Shown piece after piece: positions 1 through 9,770 of a stretch of 27,099 bases of DNA. The stretch's first letter is position 1; each line of letters begins with the position of its first letter. The position numbers and the translations under genes were made by a program. The notes beneath the pieces are model-generated. The model was not told the DNA's origin. It did no database searches and was given only the letters and a program-made list of their open reading frames with translations. The DNA is taken from assembly GCA_026260175.1 (NCBI GenBank), contig JAKCWW010004715.1, positions 12,328 through 39,426 of the forward strand, read 5' to 3'. The DNA is from Reticulitermes lucifugus. Taxonomy: Eukaryota; Arthropoda; Insecta; Blattodea; Rhinotermitidae.

Positions 1-170
1 CTCGGTAGGACTCCTCTGGACGAGGGACCAGCCCGTCGCAGAGACAACACACAACACTCACAACAGACAGACTTCCATGCCGTAGGTGGGATTCGAACCC
101 ACAATCCCACTAAGCTAGCGGCCGTAGACCCACGCCTTAGACCGCGAGGCCACTGGGATCGGCCCTCTCT
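1..170 (-). mobile_element. SINE family A, tRNA-Leu/Ser-derived, cut by window edge
   Basis: Read on the minus strand, this starts with a tRNA-like head. The A-box-like stretch at 133-152 reads tggcctcgcggtctaaggcg, which resembles the D-arm of tRNA-Leu/Ser. The B box at 89-100 reads gggttcgaatcc. The downstream body ends with 'gaggagtcctaccgag', also seen at 1597-1770 and 25609-25879. An internal pol III promoter followed by an unrelated body is typical of a SINE. The 3' part lies outside the window, so length and target-site duplication cannot be judged. The head is well preserved, so this is one of the younger-looking copies here. It is not a functional tRNA gene because the acceptor and anticodon arms do not fold into a clean cloverleaf by eye. 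Confidence 0.8.
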
Positions 171-1596
171 ACCTCTAGGGAACTCAAATTTCTTGCTGCT
201 CACTTGGGAATTGCTGACCTTCGCTACGCTGTGTCCTATCCAACTTTCGCACGTGGAGTCACGTCACATTTTCGCGAGACAAACCAATAGCAGAATCTTC
301 TCTAATTGTTCAGGAACGCAACCACAAGATTACTTGCAGCTTGTACCCACAAAAGGGAAAAACCAAATCATATCCGTGACAAGGCTGATACCGAACAACT
401 TTCGGGCTGAAGAATCGGAGTGCTTTTTTTTTTGTCGGACCGATGACTCGTGGTTCCATCTGGCGTACTTTGTGAGGTTTACTGACGTCAGAATAAATGC
501 CATATCGTGATGTCAAGCTCAGCAAAATTTATGAACCTTACTCAGTGCAGATGCAATGCAAGTGAACTGGCCTACAAAGGTACAAAGGCTTACATGTAGA
601 GGAAAATAATGCGGAAAGAAAAATAAAAATCACTGTAGGTAGAAGGAAAATAAATGACTGATAACCTAACACGACATTTTAATCTTAATCTCTAGTTTCT
701 AAAATCTATATAATCCTACGTTTTATTTGAAGTGTTAAGCGAGTCCTCAAACTGAACACTACCAAAAATCTTGGCTTCTTTTGAAACAGATGGGTACCTC
801 GTGAACCACTTGTACCTCACTGGGTACCTGATTGGGTATATGAGAAGGGACAATGTATGGGCTCCAGAAAGGAAAACATTTTAGAGAGATACAAATGATA
901 AATTCAAGAAAAAGAGAAATACACACTGAATGTTGTCAAACTCATTATTAAGAAGTTAAATGCCTGGAAACGTAAAGTTTACAAAATAAAGTCACGGCAA
1001 AATTTAAAAGAAAACAAGCGAATAAGTGGCTAAATATTTCCTTTAAAAAAGAAAACTGTGAACGAATGGAGAGGACACTAATGAATTAAACAAATACTCC
1101 AACTACAGGACAAAACCTTCAGCGCAAGCAAAGAAATGCAAAACCATGTGTACAAGCGTCTTCAAATCTTCAAATGGATGGCTCCAGGTTTCAAAAACAG
1201 GCACAGCAATGAGTTCAACACTGTAGGCGTCGTGCTTTATGAAACCCTAATTGACTGGGCAACCACTGTACCGTCCGTTGCCAAAATGATAGGACCCAAA
1301 GACGCTGACAATGGTAACGAGCATGGCTCGAGTCTCCGCGCTATCTCAAAAAACATTGCGTCTTAAATGCAAAATATAACGCAAAATATGAGCCAGGAAG
1401 GCGGTAAAATATGAAAGGAGTAAAAAGCAAAACTTAAAAGGCATCTTGAAGAGGTTTCACTGCATGATAACAGTGACGTGACCGTCTGCTATTGCAACAG
1501 GCTTAGATGGCTAAACTCTAACCAAGGCTCTTCAGTCTCTGGTGTATAATTAATTACTGCACTATAACACAACACGGTAGGTTTAAAGTACTTTTG
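171..1596. other. Unassigned intergenic stretch
   Basis: AT-rich sequence between two inverted SINE-A copies. The short open frames at 193-510 and 1136-1366 show no recognisable domain and no conserved-looking composition. I see no RNA gene or repeat here that I can name. Confidence 0.6.
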
Positions 1597-1770
1597 TGAG
1601 TGTTGTGTGTTGTCACGTAGAGGTCCCTGCGACGGGCTGATCACTCGTCCAGAGGAGTCCTAACAAGTGTGATGTTTCCAACTGAGTGCGATCTCGAAAC
1701 CTCAACAATGACGAGTCCTAGGCCCACTAGGGCTGTCGAGCCACGAAGAGAAAAGAAGAAGGTGTAACGT
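1597..1770 (+). mobile_element. SINE family A, 5'-truncated (tRNA head missing)
   Basis: The body matches the minus-strand copy at 1-63 and the full copy at 25702-25860. Shared blocks are 'gtgttgtgtgttgtc', 'tgcgacgggc', 'gtccagaggagtcct' and the end block 'agggctgtcgagc'. It begins after the point where the tRNA head would stop, as expected for a 5'-truncated retrocopy. A purine-rich tail (gaagagaaaagaagaagg) follows. No clear target-site duplication is visible. It is inverted relative to the copy at 1-170. Confidence 0.75.
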
Positions 1771-2030
1771 AAGCATAAAATCACAACCAACGGAGATTCA
1801 CGCTTGAGCCGCACAACTCCCCTGCATATGAAACTCGGGAATATGTTGCGGAAGGGGGGAGGGGTGGGAGAGGATGTGGACTTCACTTGGAGGCGAAAAG
1901 AAAAATCACGCTGAAAAACAGATCCCGAGTTTCCTAAATTTAGGCTACGCTTAAAATTTGGTAGTTTCCGTTCTGAGGATTCCCATATTCAAGGGTCTAA
2001 CGCCGTGAATATCGCTATACACGTACCAAC

Positions 2031-2062
2031 GTTTCGGAGGTTCAGGCTACCTCCCTCTTCAG
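2031..2062 (-). other. Hammerhead-like core motif with perfect stem II
   Basis: On the minus strand the order is CTGAAGA (2056-2062), one G, GGAGGT (2049-2054), a 7-nt loop, ACCTCC (2036-2041), then GAAAC (2031-2035). The two 6-nt arms pair perfectly. CUGANGA, a helix and GAAA is the order of the conserved hammerhead ribozyme core around stem II. A possible helix III (CGU/ACG) follows, but the nucleotides after it do not give the U-H cleavage step, so activity is doubtful. Related motifs sit at 16841-16871, 21864-21894 and 21930-21961. It may be a fossil end of a Penelope-like element or retrozyme, or an unrelated hairpin repeat. Confidence 0.45.
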
Positions 2063-3547
2063 GGTATATGCAGGCAACACGCACTTTCAAAACATCAGTA
2101 CCTATTACATATTAATCTACACGGCGTCAAGTCCCGGAAGACGAGAATCATCATCATCGTCGCTGCGATACCCGCATATCTCACGTGTCTGCATGTTTAT
2201 TACTACCGGCGTCACCAGATACGATAAATTTATATATATGCTGCCAGTTCCACAGGGCGAAATGACCCGTGAAAACGGTTACAGCAAAACAAATAATTAT
2301 TTTCTGTAGAGGAAGCCCTGGCTAAGTACTGTAGTTCTAATTACGGAGACGGGCAGGCAAACTTCTAAGAAATCTATTTTCGTTCCACATAAAGGAAAGA
2401 GTCACACAGGATAGGAGCTGGCGCCTCACATATGAGGTAGTACCCCCCAACACGTTCACACACATAACACACTTCCAAATCACAAATTTCTAGGTTGCGT
2501 CTTCACTCTAAATCAGCACAGTTAATGTCTCGGAAACAGTGGCTGGTGGAATGTACTTACAGCCTTGAGGAAACAGGTGGAGTTATTTATTCGGATATTT
2601 TACGTCATTGTACCAACTACTAAAGTAATTGGCGTGGAATACGACAGAGTAGATTCTAAACAATATTCTGGTTAGTATTCAGTTTATCTCAAGACGCCGT
2701 TCCAACGTCAGAATTTGTGTTGTGCCGATAAGATGTAAAATGATCATTAAGCATGAGTGCGTTAGAACTTTGAAGCAAATAATCGTGGCAGATTTAGAAG
2801 TGTTATCCAGACATAAGCCTCAAGACACAGGGAAGATCCACGAAAATTTAATTGAGCCTGGCGATAACTACATCAAGACTGGAAAAGGTACCTCCCAAGA
2901 ACAGTCCGAATGTCACTTGTGTCTTTGTGAATAACGAAATTGGCAAACAGTTGGTTGCAGGACTGTAATGGCCAACTGAATTCACCCTGTAACATCAACA
3001 CCTATTTCTGCAAGATTAATTCTAGTGTTATCCTCCCATGTAGCCCAATGTCTCCCACGTAGGTGGAATATCTTTCATTCAGACAACCTATCTAAAATGT
3101 TGCATGCACTTCAGTTAACGAAGTGACGATTATCCTAACCCGAAGATCTTGTTTGAGCAACCACAGTGCCCTTCAGGTAAGTAAGACTTTTGTGCACCTT
3201 TGTATGTTATTGTCTAGCGTCTTATAAGTACATTTTGAAGAGAAAAGATTCTGAACCTGATGCTAACAAGGATTTCCCGATTTTAATCTGCTCCTAATTT
3301 CTTGAATATGTCGCATCATCTCCGTTGTTCGCCTTGCACATCTCTTGTACTACATGGCCGCGATAAGCCAGTGCATCATTCACAATGATGTATTGTTTTG
3401 CGCCTGTATTACCGGTAGCTGGGTCTAATATGGTGTGCCGGAGAAAGGGGGTGGGGGGGAAGTTGGCTGTATCACAATGCAGTTGGTGGATAATGAGTTG
3501 GCGAGAAACCAAGAAAGAAGCCGACTGCCTGCCGTCAACTACTGTAC

Positions 3548-3551
<4 letters not shown>
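2063..3551. other. Unassigned intergenic stretch
   Basis: No reading frame, tRNA-like promoter or inverted repeat that I can assign. The frame at 2722-2934 is short and featureless. Confidence 0.6.
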
Positions 3552-3578
<27 letters not shown>

Positions 3579-3579
3579 A
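3552..3579 (+). repeat. (AG)n microsatellite
   Basis: About 14 uninterrupted AG dinucleotides. It creates the artificial Ser-Leu run in the antisense open frame at 3294-3707, which is therefore not evidence of a gene. Confidence 0.95.
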
Positions 3580-4369
3580 CATCTAGGGTAGAATGTGGAT
3601 GACTGACAAATTTTCGTGTCCTTGGAAGTGTTCAATACAAACATTCCATTTTGTCTTCGTATTGAATTGTTTCCAGTCTTACTCCGCCCCATCCCAAATT
3701 TCCACAAATTCTGACAGACGAAAACGCGACCAGACTTAAAAGAGCGTCAATATTTAAAATGTTACGTCACTGTGATGTGATGTTGCACATTGCCATAACA
3801 CTTGCTATCCGACTTTAACCACAGAAAAGTGCAAAATGCGTAAATTTTTCAGACAAACTTCATACCTCCCCGAAGACAAACTGTTAACACCTCTCGCACC
3901 TGAGATCAATAGACGTTCCAGACATCTGGTGCCAGTGAGCGACAGTCTGACATTAAGGAACTCCAAGGCATCTGTAAGAATATACGAGTTCCTAAGAAGA
4001 AAAGGGGCCTAAAGTTGTGGCAACGAAACAAAGCTACCCACTCTATATTCCTGTGCATCGCCAGCAGACATATAATCAAATTCCTCACAGATTATTGGTT
4101 CCTAGCCCTTTCCACACAATCCACTAAATGTCTCTATTAGCAACAATGGGTGATGGACGGTTAAGTTACTGGCAGCGTTAAAATTTGAAACATGACAAGA
4201 CATTTCCTTTCATCACTGTCTCAAACGTCAAACAAGCCAGGCTGTTACGTGCGTAACATGACCTGCACCATGCGTCTTAAATTTCAACTAGAAAATGCAA
4301 ATTCTTTCAATTGTTTTCCTACGTGTGTTCCCGTTTAGCAACACATGTATTTAAAAGGTTAAAGAATAT
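3580..4369. other. Unassigned intergenic stretch
   Basis: No domain-bearing frame or repeat that I can name lies between the AG microsatellite and the tandem array that follows. Confidence 0.6.
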
Positions 4370-4712
4370 TTAACCTCGGTTTAACCTGCCGTCGCAACAA
4401 TACCTGCAGCAGCTAAAGTCTATACAGTGTGCCTATGGCCCATCCCACCACAGTTACCCCTACCGTCGGTACAGTAACAGTGGATGTGTACTATGATTAT
4501 GGTCCATTTCACCTCGGTTTCCCCTACCGCCGAAAGAGAACTGACTGGAAGCCGTATATAGTACGATTACTCTTCACTAATCCCGCCAACCCCCACCCCC
4601 CGCCGACGAAACATAATCGACAGTCGTATATAGTATAGTTATGGACCACTTAACCTCGGTTTCCCCTACAGTTGCAACAAGAGCAGTGGCAGCAGTGTAT
4701 AGCGTAATCGAT
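4370..4712 (+). repeat. Degenerate ~65-70 bp tandem repeat (minisatellite)
   Basis: The block 'cctcggtttcccctac', or a diverged form of it, recurs near 4373, 4444, 4511 and 4651, usually preceded by 'atggnccan' and followed by a 'gtcgcaaca' / 'cagtggcagcagtgtatag'-like block. Neighbouring copies are 65-70 bp apart. The last interval is about 140 bp and holds one strongly degraded unit around 4560-4638 with a C-rich insertion. The short overlapping open frames on both strands follow from the repeat and are not genes. Confidence 0.7.
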
Positions 4713-5153
4713 CGACAGGTCAGGCAATTCTCTTGCACTCTACCGTGGTGTGCCCAAGTTGACAACATGCAGATACTGGCAGCCACCACCACAACGGCAG
4801 CAGTCAAAAAACCAAAATCACTGCATTAACAAAAGCACACCAATATCTAAGTTACTACTTTGGAATTTGAGGAGAAAAAAGCCAAAACTACAACATACAT
4901 ACATACACGTATTTTTGGAGTCGGACGAACAACTCATTAATTTCTGTGAAGACAGAAATCGGTAAGGAATTTGTTTTATAGTCGTGCCGTAAGTCCGATT
5001 GTATTTTTTAGGATACATTTTGTTGAGAAGCAAATGGATGCGAGTGGTTTTCCACTTGGTCTTTCAAACTGAAGTTGTTTGACTCCAGTGTCGATGACTG
5101 TAATTAACGAACTCAATGGAAGAGTCCTTCTTGACAAAGTAACAGTCGCTCAG
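4713..5153. other. Unassigned stretch
   Basis: Contains a short (acat)n-like run near 4893-4908. Nothing else is recognised before the LINE target site. Confidence 0.6.
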
Positions 5154-5169
5154 GTGGTCAAGAAAATAC
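5154..5169 (+). repeat. Target-site duplication of the LINE insertion, left copy
   Basis: The 16 bases gtggtcaagaaaatac are repeated without mismatch at 5529-5544 and directly flank the retrotransposon fragment. Confidence 0.9.
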
Positions 5170-5528
5170 ATCATTCTGTAGTCTGTTTTACGACAGGTCC
5201 GTAACCTCTTCCAAAGCGAGTTCTCCATAGGATGCGATCTAGTGCTTCATCTTTCAATTTCCAGTATATTTTCTTTTCCTTGGTCATCCAGTAGCTGCTT
5301 AAGCCTTCTTCCTCGTCTTCCCGTCATTTCTGTTCTTCCCTCTAGCTGTCCTTCAATCACGTGTTTTAGAGGGTCGTTCCTGCACAGGATATGACCAATC
5401 CAGTTAGCCTTTCTTCTTTTTATTGTATGTAGGATATTCCTGTCCTTCTTGACTCTGTGTAATACTTCTCCATTTCTCACACGATCGGTCCAACTGATCT
5501 TCTCCATTCTTCTCCAGCACCACTAAAT
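5170..5528 (-). mobile_element. 5'-truncated non-LTR retrotransposon (LINE) insertion
   Basis: A minus-strand LINE remnant bounded exactly by perfect 16-bp direct repeats (5154-5169 and 5529-5544). It holds only the last ~117 codons of the endonuclease/reverse-transcriptase ORF. The 3' end falls within a few bases of the stop codon, with no poly(A) and essentially no 3' UTR. Severe 5' truncation plus a target-site duplication is the normal outcome of target-primed reverse transcription. A very short, non-polyadenylated 3' end is typical of RTE-like clades, but I cannot fix the clade by eye. The perfect duplication suggests a younger insertion than most repeats here. Confidence 0.9.
5171..5522 (-). 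pseudogene. C-terminal tail of LINE endonuclease/reverse transcriptase, frameshifted
   Basis: Two overlapping frames together give the familiar tail of an insect LINE polyprotein. The first frame runs from 5522 to 5247 and includes WTDRVRNGEVLHRVKKDRN, KRRKANWIGHIL and TGRRGRRLKQLLDD. The second, from about 5284 to the stop at 5171-5173, includes ALDRILWRTRFGRGYGPVV. The switch looks like a 2-nt deletion near 5284, just after LLDD. An in-frame TAG at 5523-5525 closes the upstream side next to the truncation point. This region lies past the RT catalytic domain, so no YADD-type active site is expected. Similarity to cockroach and termite copies is from memory. No product is expected. Confidence 0.88.
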
Positions 5529-5544
5529 GTGGTCAAGAAAATAC
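5529..5544 (+). repeat. Target-site duplication of the LINE insertion, right copy
   Basis: Identical to 5154-5169. See the LINE insertion between them. Confidence 0.9.
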
Positions 5545-5622
5545 CCCTTCTTTTATGTAATATGGAAATCCGCTCACTAGCACACGATTCAGCTACTTTC
5601 ATTTTCGGACTGACATCGCCCA

Positions 5623-5813
5623 GCGTTAATCGCCAGACGGCCTCGAGGTACACATATTTTCATCCGTTAGACTCTCAATGCTTGCCAGGCGGCGTTACTC
5701 GTCCAACAGGCTGTACATGTACATACTTTCACCTGTACGTGGGCTCTCACAGTCTGACTGATGGCGTTACTCATCAAACGGCCTAAACATGTACATACTT
5801 TCATATACATGGT
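5623..5813 (+). repeat. Three-copy ~70 bp tandem repeat
   Basis: Units start at 5623, 5692 and 5764, with the landmark 'gcgttact(c/a)' or a variant, and are 69 and 72 bp apart. Each contains 'cc(a)aacaggct'-like then 'gtacatgtacatactttcac'-like blocks. The third unit is partial. The open frame at 5529-5786 inherits the repetition (GVTRPTG / GVTHQTA; YTYFH / CTYFH) and is a product of the array. It begins about 80 bp beyond the right LINE target-site duplication. Confidence 0.75.
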
Positions 5814-6344
5814 AAAAAGTCTCTCTGAAGAGTCCCAGAGATGGCTTTAATCGTAAGGCAACACGACCTATGCATACTACTGAGAAATTTCCCGTTTTAG
5901 TTCCACGGCCTCTTTTCACCAGTAACATAAATTATCAAACTTATCAGGTTATTTTGATTTCCACATTTCATTTAAATTCTGTTTCAATTTTCGGGTTAGG
6001 TAACACACTGATATTGTTTAATCACGCTCCATCTGAGGATAAGTATACGTATCACAGCAATGATGCCGGAGCTTGCAGAAGCATTTAATTTTGACTGTGT
6101 CGGCCTTCCATGTTTTCCAAATGGCTCGTGTAGCATAGACTAACGCTAATCCTGCCTGACCTGCTGCTGACCGTTATAAATAAAAATATGCAGGGCAGCA
6201 ATTGCGTGACAGATAAAAATCACTGCGCGACAATGTCCCAGAACCAAAAAAAGAACTGCTGCAGTAACAACGCTAGCCATCCGCGACAAAACACAGGTCT
6301 TAAGCACTTTATAAAATCATGTATAATGCACGATGAAACTAGGA
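5814..6344. other. Unassigned stretch
   Basis: AT-rich. No frame or repeat recognised. Confidence 0.6.
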
Positions 6345-6636
6345 GGCAGAATAGTGTAGTTGGACAGTGACTAGTCTATGTGATGCTCGACCGAAGAAAC
6401 GTGGTTTAATCCCAGCCAGGGATGAGATTTTTCTCTTCTCCAGACGGTCCAGAGCGAAAAAGGGGACCACCCTCTCTCCTATTCAATGGGCATCCGGGGT
6501 TCTTTTCCCGGAGGTAAAGAAGCTGAGGCGTGAAGGTGACCACATTCATCCAGTCCCGAGGTTAAGAAGAAGTGGCGCTATACCTCACCTCCTCCAGATG
6601 GACTGCACAGGGACTACTTGACCTTTACCTTTACCA
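6345..6636 (+). mobile_element. SINE family B, near full length
   Basis: The tRNA-like head has a weak A box (around 6352-6364, tagtgtagttgga) and a B box (6401-6414, gtggtttaatccca). The body contains 'attcaatgggcatccggggtt', 'gaggcgtgaaggtgacca', 'gaggttaagaagaa' and 'gctatacctcacctcctcc', blocks shared with the copies at 13360-13641 and 24800-25091. It ends in a short ttacc-type tail (gacctttacctttacc). The internal pol III promoter, multi-copy body and simple 3' tail identify a SINE. The open frame at 6367-6621 is incidental. Confidence 0.8.
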
Positions 6637-6844
6637 TAAAATTGACTCAGTACTGTGTACAGTGGCAAGCTTCTTTAGGCCTATTTGTTGAATTACTTTC
6701 TACTTATTGGTAGTTTATTTGACGATACTGTCAGTACCTCACAGTATACAGTGTCGAATGGTAGGATATCTTGCTACTTATTAGTAATTTCAGAACAGGA
6801 AATGATGTGGAACGAAGCGATCGGTAAGCTAATTTGCGTACTAT

Positions 6845-6985
6845 CCCAACATTCGCGTAGAGGGACAGAACAAAAATCACACAAATCCTCAGTATTGCCA
6901 GTTCCCGGGGCGAGACATGAACCTGACGCTTCTGGAATCGAACCAAGAAGCTACATATTCGGCCACAGCATTCAGGAAGTATTTG
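6845..6985 (-). mobile_element. Possible decayed tRNA-derived SINE
   Basis: On the minus strand there is an A-box-like tgtggccgaatatg and a B-box-like cttggttcgattcca (6933-6947), followed by 'cgccccgggaactgg'. The A-to-B spacing is shorter than usual and no second copy exists in the window, so this is tentative. The overlapping 149-codon frame at 6685-7134 has no recognised domain. Confidence 0.35.
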
Positions 6986-7489
6986 TTGCCCTGTACTTTC
7001 GGTTTCTGGTGCCAGAGTCTTACTTAGTTACTCGCAGTTCCAGGCTAAGAATAGTTACAAATACTGAATGTTTTAACATTTCATTTTCCATCCCTGAAAT
7101 AAAATTTGGTTATGATTATGGGAGGAATAAATAGCACGTCTTCTCTACATGGCAGCTTCATAATTTAAAATTGATTTCTTTTAGGTTAGAAGGTTTGTGG
7201 CAGGGCACATAGAAAATCGCGTGCCTCTGATCACTGCTTCAGTTGCCACATGACTCACGAATCATCGACCACGTAATGTGCCAATGCTTTGGATAGCGCG
7301 ACGAAGTCTGTCGGTCTTGTGAACAACAAGTTTACTTCAGTTTCTTGATGGATTTTTTGAAAACATAAAGTATATGCACTGATTAATTATTTAGTTTGCC
7401 TGAAGGAAAAATAGGTAGGCAAGACGTCGATCGATTTATACATCATTATGGCTGTATAAAAGCCTTTATTCAAACTTGTACTAGAAAAA
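6986..7489. other. Unassigned stretch
   Basis: Nothing recognised. Confidence 0.6.
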
Positions 7490-7726
7490 ATTGTTTTTTT
7501 TTCCTGTGGCGCTACAGCCCAAATCGGGCTTAGACCGCCTCCCTGTTGAGGTTTCTAGATCGCACACAATTAGGCACATATACCCGGTAGGGCTCCTCCG
7601 AACGAGTGATCAGCTCGTCACAGGAGACGAACAACCCATGCCCTAAGCGGGATTCGAACCTGCAATCCCAGCAATCGAGCGGTCGCAGGCCTACGCCTTA
7701 GACGACACGGCTACCAGAATCGGCTA
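7490..7726 (-). mobile_element. SINE family A, full-length-like
   Basis: The minus strand reads from 7726: an A-box-like tagccgtgtcgtctaaggcg (7694-7713), B box ggttcgaatcc (7650-7660), then the family-A body (gacgagctgatcactcgt, gaggagccctaccg, gcgatctagaaacctcaac, tttgggctgtagcgcc), ending in an A-run at 7491-7500. Compared with the copy at 1-170 it lacks the 'gtgttgtgtgttgtc' block. The fit to the family is good over head, middle and end. No convincing target-site duplication is visible, so the insertion is likely old. Confidence 0.8.
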
Positions 7727-9519
7727 TACCTACTTAGTTGCAGATGTAAATTAATCGATTAGAGAGAAAAATAAAGGCGGACATCTTTATAAATTGATGT
7801 TAACTTTTGCACTGAAACAATAAACCTTTGAGACCAACCAGTTAACCTTCTGTTGCCATAATCCGTACACTCAATACCACTAATACCAGTGACCGCCATC
7901 ACACATGAAAGTGAACCAGTTCTATTCATCTTCCCCCTGATAACTTATCTTCCGAAAAATCCATATTTATGTTAACCTCCTCTCTTTTTTTTTTTTGCTC
8001 TTCAAAACGGCCAGTTTACAAGACGTTTCGCCACAAAATTCTGTACACATTTCGGTTTCCTTCTTTCCAGGCAACACGTCTCGAAGCAGTGAACACAACA
8101 GTAGTATTTGTCTTCTTATATTTGTCAAAGTAACACAGGGTAAGATAATGCTACAATATACTATCACGACAATGACAATGGTTATGACGTTGATGATGTG
8201 ATGATGATGTCAGTCTCTAAAATATGCACAAGAATAACAAAAGCAGTCATTAATGTAGTGTGATTACCGTAGTCGGTTGTAAACGATACAGTTTGGAGAA
8301 TCGGCGTGGAATCAAACTGAGGTCAAATGTCAATATCTCATGCAAAATTCAAAGACCAGCAAAACTTCGGACGTCGGCGTTCCGATCAAAGACGAACGCC
8401 ACTGCTATTACCGTCTTATCAACTTCCGCCGATTCTACGCAAATCTGCGGTTTCCCATTTAGTGACAGGTAACATGAAAGCAGAGGAAGAAATGGTGAAA
8501 GGAAAGGACACCAAAGCACACTGACATGGCGATTGAACACTCGAGTCCAAGCGAAATATGTGGTGCCCTATAGACCGGAATTCAGGACGGTATTCATAAT
8601 GGCGGAACTCAGCGGACTTCACTGCCTACCTCAGTAAAGCAAGCAATAAATAACATTTATTGGTAACTAGTCCACCTAGAATGCACTTACCTCAACAAGC
8701 ACCGAACACCAGTGGGTAAGGAGCAACCTCAATAAATTAATCTGCGTTGGCTACAGTTATGTTAGACATGTATTCTCATGGCTGTAAGCTACTCTAGAGA
8801 ACGATCTGGTGATCCTATGAGATGAAACATTTGCAATCACCGCTACAAGCCGAAACGTCTTGGGAGAACGGAACAAGTAGCCACATACCACAAACCGTGT
8901 TGTGACACTGTGGCCTGAGCAGTGCGGTGGGCAGTACAAATGTGTGGCTAGAGCTGACAACTGCTGCTACGTATGGGACAGCTTCAAACGTTACCTTCGC
9001 AGTGATAATCTTATCACATTTAGACGCAGTTATCCAAGCAACCACAAGCCCCAAACTTATAAAATTTGGCCCACACACGGTTCTCTATCGCATGACCTTT
9101 TTCAGATTACAAGAATTTAGTTTTAAATATCATGAAATAATGAAAACAATAATATTAAATGCTACAAATCCCTAAGTCAGTGCGAGAACAGGATATGACA
9201 GTAGTATGGAACTAAGCGATACAAACAGATAGAGAGGCTATGGCACGTAAGCCAGATACAATACTAAAAACATCTTGATTACTGATAGATGTAGCAATAC
9301 CATCGGTATGATTGTAATGAAAAAGGAGACCGAAAAGAAAATCGAATATAAAAATCTGAGTACAGAAATGCAAAGAATGTGGAACATGAAATGCTTTGTT
9401 ACAGCAGTAATTATCTGGACCACAGAAATTGTCACAAAAGGCAAAAAAAAAATATATCTGGTAAGGCAAGCACTCAACAGCCTGTTAGCAAAAAACAGCT
9501 ATATTGGGAACATCACACA
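7727..9519. other. Unassigned stretch
   Basis: Contains poly-T near 7985-7996 and a GATGAT-rich patch near 8189-8209. The open frames on both strands are short, overlapping and without domains. Confidence 0.6.
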
Positions 9520-9770
9520 TAATAAGAACTATGCCAGCGGTACCGTAGCTCCTGGCAGGGTATCCCACACCTGAGAGTTGAAAGGTGATAATCCCTGGGA
9601 TAAACTCGTCCTCCAGGTTCAGGGTTGGACCGACAACCTTACCCCATAAGAAAAAAAAAGTTTATGTCGAGAAAATCTCAAAGATGCCTCGGATGGGACT
9701 AGAAAGGAGGATCCTTGTGAGGGAGGGCAGGGCCCCAAAGGGGATGTAGCGCCATACATGGATGGATATT
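9520..9770 (+). repeat. Probable interspersed repeat, family unassigned
   Basis: Two blocks ('gggataaactcgtcctccaggtt', 'gaggatccttgtgagggag') separated by an A-run at 9651-9659 have the purine-rich, non-coding look of an old retroposed repeat. I have an impression of having met the first block as a dispersed sequence in cockroach or termite DNA. There is no second copy in the window, no tRNA-like promoter and no duplication of the flanks. Confidence 0.35.

Noticed and set aside
80-160. tRNA-Leu/Ser gene
   Set aside because: The A and B boxes are good, but no clean acceptor stem or anticodon arm forms, and the sequence continues into a multi-copy SINE body.
3294-3707. 137-codon minus-strand frame with a Ser-Leu run
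   Set aside because: The run is the translation of the (AG)n microsatellite. Nothing else supports a gene.
6685-7134. 149-codon open frame on the plus strand
   Set aside because: No motif is seen, and it overlaps a probable antisense SINE remnant.
8189-8209. GATGAT run as a CRISPR-like or regulatory repeat
   Set aside because: It is a short imprecise simple repeat without spacers, and the sequence context is eukaryotic.
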